From: Rhynchosporium graminicola
Taxonomy: Eukaryota; Ascomycota; Leotiomycetes; Helotiales; Ploettnerulaceae
Assembly (NCBI GenBank): GCA_900074885.1
Contig: FJUW01000003.1
Span: 978,196 to 1,042,195, forward strand
Reading direction: 5' to 3'
Length of the DNA stretch: 64,000 nt
Position 1 is the first letter of the stretch, and every line of letters starts with the position of its first letter. Below the pieces are notes generated by a model. The model was not told the origin of the DNA and searched no databases. It was given only the letters and a program-made list of their open reading frames with translations. The position numbers were made by a program, and so were the translations under genes. This document shows, piece by piece, positions 58,501-64,000 of the stretch.

Positions 58501-61500
58501 AAGTTGGTCCTCATCCGGCTCTACAAGGACCTGCTTTGTCGACTATTGCCGACAAGCAGGGAGCACCTATCCCATACTCAGGTATACTCAGTCGGGGTAA
58601 GGATGATTTAGAATCATTCGCCAATGGTTTGGGCTTCCTCTGGACACAGGCCAGCAAGGCTTTAGTTGATTTCAATGCGCTTGAGAAATTCGCATGCCCA
58701 TCGGTTCTTCCGTCCAAGCTTCTGAAACAATTGCCAGCTTATCCTTTCGATCACGATCGACGCTTTTGGTGTGAGTCTCGCATTACGAGAGCTTTTCATG
58801 GCCGAAGTGAGCTTCCGCACGAGGTGCTCGGTGTAAAGAGCAGAAGCAGTACCGAGCAGCACATTCAGTGGCACAACACCTTGAAAGTCAAGGAAATTCC
58901 ATGGCTTCGCGGTCACCAGCTTCAAGGCCAAATCATTTTCCCGGCTGCTGGCTATATATGTATGGCTTTGAAAGCCTCCGAAACTCTCGTTCCCAAAGAT
59001 TCGACTGCCAAGCTCCTGGAGATTCATGATCTGTTCATTCACAAGGCTATCTCCTTCTACGATGAGAATTCGGGTGTCGAGGTGCTCTTTGACTTCAACC
59101 ACACCCCTCAAAATGATACCGAGGAGGTTCGCACTGCCGATTTCACGATCTACGCTGCACTCAACAAAAGCTCCACAGAGATGACAATCATGACAACCGG
59201 ACGTGTCGAAGTTACAATCGCCGAACCATCACCCTTGGCTCTACCAGCCAAGGAACCTCCAGTCCCCAACATGATTGAGACAGCGGTTGACAGATTCTAT
59301 GAGCATCTCAAGACCATCGGATATGAGTACACCTTGGACTTCCAGGGCATGTCGGCAACAAAGCGCAAGATGAACTTTGCCAGTGGTCTCATCGCGAGGC
59401 CCGTCACGACTGATGAGGACAAATCATTCTTGATCCATCCCGCTGTCATCGATATTGCGTTCCAAGCAGTCTTCCTCGCTTACTGTGCTCCAAATGATGG
59501 AGGATTATGGTCAATCCATGTTCCAACACACATCCAGAGAATCAGCATAAATCCGTTGCTATGCCAGATTGAGAATGGCAAGGCCGTTGACCTGCCATTT
59601 TACTCTAATCTGACAGATACAACTTCCGCTAAGATCCTTGCTGATATCAATGTCTACTCCGAAGACTCTCTCCACACTGTTATTCAAGTAGAAGGGATGA
59701 CAGCCATGCCTTTGGCACCAGCGACTCCAGCAGATGATTTCCGCATTTTCGCCGAGACCTTATGGAAGGTAGCCAATCCAGATGGAGATTTGATCGTCAC
59801 TGAAGCGGACAGAGCAACTCCTTCAGAGCTCGAGTTTGCCTACACTTTGGAAAGACTCGCTTTCTTCTACCTCCGCACTCTGTGTAATGCTTTCACGGCC
59901 GAGGAGCGTGACGCATCAGCACCACACTATCAGAGTCTTTTCAACTTCGCCGCCCATATTTGTTCCCTTGTGGCTGAAGACAAGCATCCTTTTGCAAAGA
60001 AGGAGTGGGAAAATGACACTCATGATCAGATCATCTCCATCGCTCAAAGGTAATGCTCACATTTTGCTAGATATTAATTGCTAACATCCATAGTCATTCT
60101 GATAACGTAGATACTAAGCTTATGATGGCTGTTGGAGAGAATCTGCCAGCTGCTGTTCGAGGCGAAACTGACATTCTGAGCCATATGACAAAAGACGACG
60201 TCCTATTCAGGTACTACAAGGAGGCTCTGGGTATTCCCCAGTCAAACGAGTATATTTCACGAATGATGAAACAGATCTCTCACCGATACCCTCATACGAG
60301 TATTCTTGAGATTGGTGGTGGTACCGGTGGATGCACAAAGTCAATCTTGGAGAAGCTCGGAAAGTCATATTCGTCCTACACGTTCACCGATATCTCTGCT
60401 GGCTTCTTCCCAAATGCTCAAGAACAGTTCAAGGATCAGGCCAGCAAGATGCTCTTCAAGACCCTCAACATTGAAGGGGATATCGTTGCTCAAGGCTTTA
60501 CACCAGCATCTTACGACATCATCATTGCATCGAACGTCATCCATGCTACTGAGTCTATTGAGAAAAGTCTGAAGAACGCTCGTCGTCTACTGAAGCCTGG
60601 TGGATACCTCTTACTTCTGGAGATCACGAACAACTCAGTAACAAGACTGGGAACTTACGAAGGAGGACTTCCAGGTTGGTGGGCAGGCAAGGAAGAAGGA
60701 AGAATTCTTGCCCCCACTATCACACCTGCCCAGTGGAATGAAGTTTTGATGAAATCTGGATTCGCAGGAATTGATACCATCACTCCTGAGCATGATATCG
60801 TCGTGGTACCAGTCTCCATAATGGCAGCTCAGGCTATCGATGAGAAGATCATGTTCATCCGAGATCCGTTCTCATGTCCAGATCTGATGCCCAAGATCAA
60901 GGAACTCATTATCGTTGGTGGCACTACGCCTCGAATTTCCGCTTTCACCAAAGATATCACATCCCTCCTCAAGCCTTTGTGTGACAACATCACTGTTGTC
61001 AATGCTGTCGAAGAAATCCATTCCCTCGTTTTACCTCCCAACTACTCGGTTCTCAGTGTTACAGATTTAGATGTTCCAGTTTTCAGAGACTTCACGGCTG
61101 TCAAATTCGAGTGCTTAAAGAGAATCTTTGATCAAGCAAGCAACGTCCTTTGGATTACAGCTGGATGCCGAGCTGATGATCCGTATGCAAATATGAGTGT
61201 GGGTATCGGCCGCTCAGTTCGTCTCGAAATTCCTCACGTCAGATTCCAATACCTTGATATCGAATTTGGCAGCAAGCCAGAGCCGCAATTGATTGCAGAG
61301 ACACTCATGCGGCTTCAGATTGTCAATTCTTGGGAGCAAGAAGGTGCACTCGATAAGATGCTTTGGACAGTGGAGCCGGAGATGGCTTATGAGAATGGTG
61401 TACTCATGATCCCTCGCATCTACGAGGAAGAAGTACTCAATGCACGCTTCAACTCGAAGAGACGACCTATCACGGAAGAAATTGCTCCAAAGACGAACCC

Positions 61501-64000
61501 AATTGAGCTCCATCAGTCTGAAGAGGGTTATGAACTACGCTCACAGGAAATCAAGCTTACCAACCAAGATCTCATCTCGATCCGTGTCCACCATTCACTC
61601 CTTTCGTCAATCAAGATCAAGTACCTTGGTCATGCTTTCATTGGCCTTGGAACTGATGTTCAGACGAATGAAAAGGTCATTTTCATCTCGGACCACAACT
61701 CTAGCATCGTCAATGTCCCGAGGAACCACACAACAACATCCGATATCGCAACTGGCTCCGAGCAGACCTTGTTGCTTCTGACCGCTGGACATCTCTTGAC
61801 GAATTCCATCCTCGAGACGACAAAGGAAGGCTCTACAATCATTGTGCACCAGTCAGAACCTGTGATCAAGTCTCTTCTGAAGCTGCGTGCATCGGAGAAG
61901 AACATCAAAATTGTGTTCACGACAGATGGAGAGACTCTATCTACTGAGCCTCAGAACATGTCAATTCCAACCAAAGCATCTCTGCATCGGATCAAGTCTA
62001 TGTTGCCAGCCAAGCCAGCAGCCTTCCTCGACTTTTCTGTTGTCGGATCTAATGCCGGTGAAGTAGCGGGTCGTATCCGTGCGTGCCTTCCAACGTTTTG
62101 CAAAGCTAAGAACTCTTCGACATTGTTTGCGACTGAATCTGAACTTTTACCTGGTGTTCAACTTGATCACATCAATATTGCGTTGAGAATTTCAACCGAC
62201 TACGCTCACCAAAACCTCAGTTCAGCATCAAGTTTGGTTCCACTTCGAGCGATTTCTCCCAGCGAAGTCCAAGCTAGAGATACCGGTGCCTTGAACTCGA
62301 TCCTTGATTGGGGCGCCAGGGCCACTCTCCCAGTCAAGGTCGAGTTGGCAGATCATGTAAACCTCTTCTCCGCGGATAAGACCTACATACTAGTTGGCTT
62401 GACAGCCGAGATTGGCAACTCACTTTGCGAGTGGATGATACGTAAGGGGGCGAAATATCTCGTCCTTACCAGTCGTAATCCAAAGCTCAGCGATGAGTGG
62501 CTGCAGATGTTGAAAGAGATGGGTGCCATCATTACGATCAAGTCTTTGTAAGTGACTCATTCTTAAGTCAGATATATGCTAACAGGCCAAGGGACGTGAC
62601 CAACCAGACTGCTGTTCATGCATTCATCCAAAACATCAAGGACACTCATCCTCCTATCGCAGGTGTTGCCAACGGAGCTATGATTCTTCGCGACACCATG
62701 TTCGCAAACATGGACTTAGATACCATGGTTTCAGTCTTGAAGCCTAAAGTTGAAGGGAGTCAATATCTCGACGAATGTTTTCCTGAGAACACATTGGACT
62801 TCTTCATCATGTTTGGATCTCTCGCCTCAATACTTGGCAACAGTGGTCAATCCAACTATAATGCTGCTAATATGTACATGACCAGTCTAGCAGCCCAGCG
62901 ACGGAAGCGTGGACTCGCTGCTTCTGTCATGGACTTGGCTGGTATAATCGGTGTTGGATATCTATCCCGTGCTGCTCTCTTTACCCATCAACTTCTGATC
63001 AGAGCCGGCACAAGCTTCACATCGGAGAGAGATTTGCATCAAACCTTTGCTGAAGCATTCCTCGCCGGAAAATCGGACTCAGGCCGTAATCCCGAGATCA
63101 TCGCAGGCCTCCGAAGAACAGATTCAAACGAGCATCCGCCTGTACCTTGGTATCATAACCCTCGATTCTCCCACTTTGTCGTCGAAGAAGAAATTGCCAA
63201 GAGCACTGGAGACAAAAAGAATACCGTTCCTGTCAAGCAAGAGTTGGAGAGTGCTACCAATCTCGATGAGGCATATCAAGTTATCAAGAGTAAGTCACCC
63301 TCAGTCTGACAAGATCAAATCGCTGACGATTGTAGCTTGCTTTTTCAACAAGATCCAGATCACGCTTCAGCTCGCTCCTGATGTTAAGATCAGCGAACAG
63401 GTCCCACTTTCTGAGTTGGGTGTTGACTCACTTGTTGCCGTCGATATTCGAACCTGGTTCCAAAAAGAACTTGAGGTCGACATGGCAGTTCTCAAACTTC
63501 TGGCTGGAGCTTCCATTGGAGAATTGCTCCACGATGCTTTGGAGAAAATCCCCAAGATCTTCATGCCGAATCTTGAGCTAGAGAAGGGCGCGGCGGTTGA
63601 CGAAAAGCCACAAACAAACATCATCCAGGTAGACGATACCCAAGCCTCATCCAGTACATCAGATGCTGAATCGTCCCCCATAGATTTAAACTTCACCTTG
63701 ACGCCCGAGTCCAGTCCATCACAGACTGATGAAACATCAAAGAACTTGAGCGACGAGGAGGAGGATCTTTATGAGGAAGTCAGGGAGATGGAAGCTGAGC
63801 CGGAGCCAGTTATTCCACCGACTCTTTTACGAGCTGCCAAGATGTCAATACCTCAAGCAACTTTTTGGTTCTTGAAGCATTATTTACAAGATCAGACGAG
63901 TTTCAATATCACTTTCTCTACCTGTATGTCAGGAGAACTTCGTATCGATGACCTCGAGCATGCTGTTCGTGTTGTGGGAGAGAAGCACGAGATCTTGCAA
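55576..64000 (+). CDS. Highly reducing PKS with C-terminal condensation domain (PKS-NRPS or LovB-like), cut by window end
   Basis: Eight exons in the window: 55,576-56,058, 56,211-56,370, 56,438-57,033, 57,116-57,170, 57,232-60,049, 60,094-62,547, 62,592-63,289, 63,336-64,000 (continues), coding about 2,643 residues so far. Domains: KS with Cys181 in DTACSSS, His near 319 in EAHGTGT and [10 protein letters not shown] with FTGQGAQW (~571) and GHSSGEIG (~663); DH with [10 protein letters not shown] (~992) and DIAFQ (~1171); C-methyltransferase with LEIGGGTGG (~1441); no ER signature between MT and KR; KR with [11 protein letters not shown] (~2134), a Ser in GSLAS and Tyr in SNYNAAN; ACP with GVDSL (~2452). 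An acidic S/E/D-rich linker leads to a condensation-domain start ([12 protein letters not shown], ~2591). All catalytic residues I can check are present. Whether A, T and R/DKC domains follow is outside the window. It builds a reduced, methylated polyketide, probably with the trans-ER at 36,801. Confidence 0.93.

Noticed and set aside
1..64000. tRNA, rRNA and CRISPR features
   Set aside because: No cloverleaf with a GGTTCRA-type T arm, no rRNA sequence and no regularly spaced short repeats were found by reading. The tandem repeats present are microsatellites, LTRs or the 185-bp repeat in element D.

Overview
The window looks like nuclear DNA of a filamentous ascomycete (Pezizomycotina). Genes carry short GT..AG introns, mostly about 44-80 bp with several of exactly 44 bp. 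The families present (GDS1-type winged helix, CCCH/DUF7923 protein, Zn2Cys6 regulator, RTA1, highly reducing PKS) are fungal. Two long AT-rich blocks show repeat-induced point mutation (RIP): CpA is converted to TpA, TAG/TAA stops are everywhere, CpG is largely kept, and paralogous copies differ mainly by transitions. I cannot name the species.

Layout. (1) 1-13,678 is a RIP-degraded nest of transposons: a minus-strand Ty3/gypsy-like element (A, <1-5,485) inserted into a plus-strand Ty3/gypsy chromovirus (C, 5,486-11,551), which is inserted into a Mutator-like (MULE) relic (E1, to 13,678). A single N at 4,158 separates two 431-bp direct copies and looks like an assembly join artefact. (2) 13,679-24,581 is a gene island with a GDS1-like winged-helix gene (15,925-17,153), a long non-coding stretch with microsatellites and a 211-bp hAT-type MITE (21,067-21,277), and a CCCH/DUF7923 gene (22,431-24,100) with one in-frame stop. 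(3) 24,582-35,144 is a second MULE relic (E2) with intact 47-bp terminal inverted repeats. It is interrupted by a complete gypsy element (B, 24,796-31,344, TSD ctctg) and a 1,489-bp non-autonomous LTR element (D, 32,073-33,561, TSD aaagt). (4) 35,145-64,000 is non-RIPed and gene-rich, and most of it reads as one secondary-metabolite gene cluster.

Cluster, left to right: trans-acting enoyl reductase (-), FSH1/LovG-like serine hydrolase (+), lipocalin-like Diels-Alderase-type protein (-), 14-TM DHA2-type MFS exporter (+), ARM-repeat SmgGDS-like protein (-), Zn2Cys6 regulator (+), RTA1-family membrane protein (+), and a large KS-AT-DH-MT-(no ER)-KR-ACP-C... megasynthase (+) that runs off the right edge inside its condensation domain. 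The logic matches known PKS-NRPS or LovB-type pathways. The megasynthase lacks a recognisable ER domain, the trans-ER would supply enoyl reduction, the hydrolase would clear or release chains, and the Diels-Alderase-type protein would catalyse a [4+2] cyclisation to a decalin or related ring. MFS and RTA1 would provide export or self-protection, and the Zn2Cys6 protein would regulate. A recurring TTCGGCGA-like motif in the ER/hydrolase and Diels-Alderase/MFS divergent promoters is a candidate regulator site. Tailoring enzymes (P450, methyltransferase) are not seen and may lie to the right of the window. All exon boundaries are read by eye from splice consensus and frame continuity.
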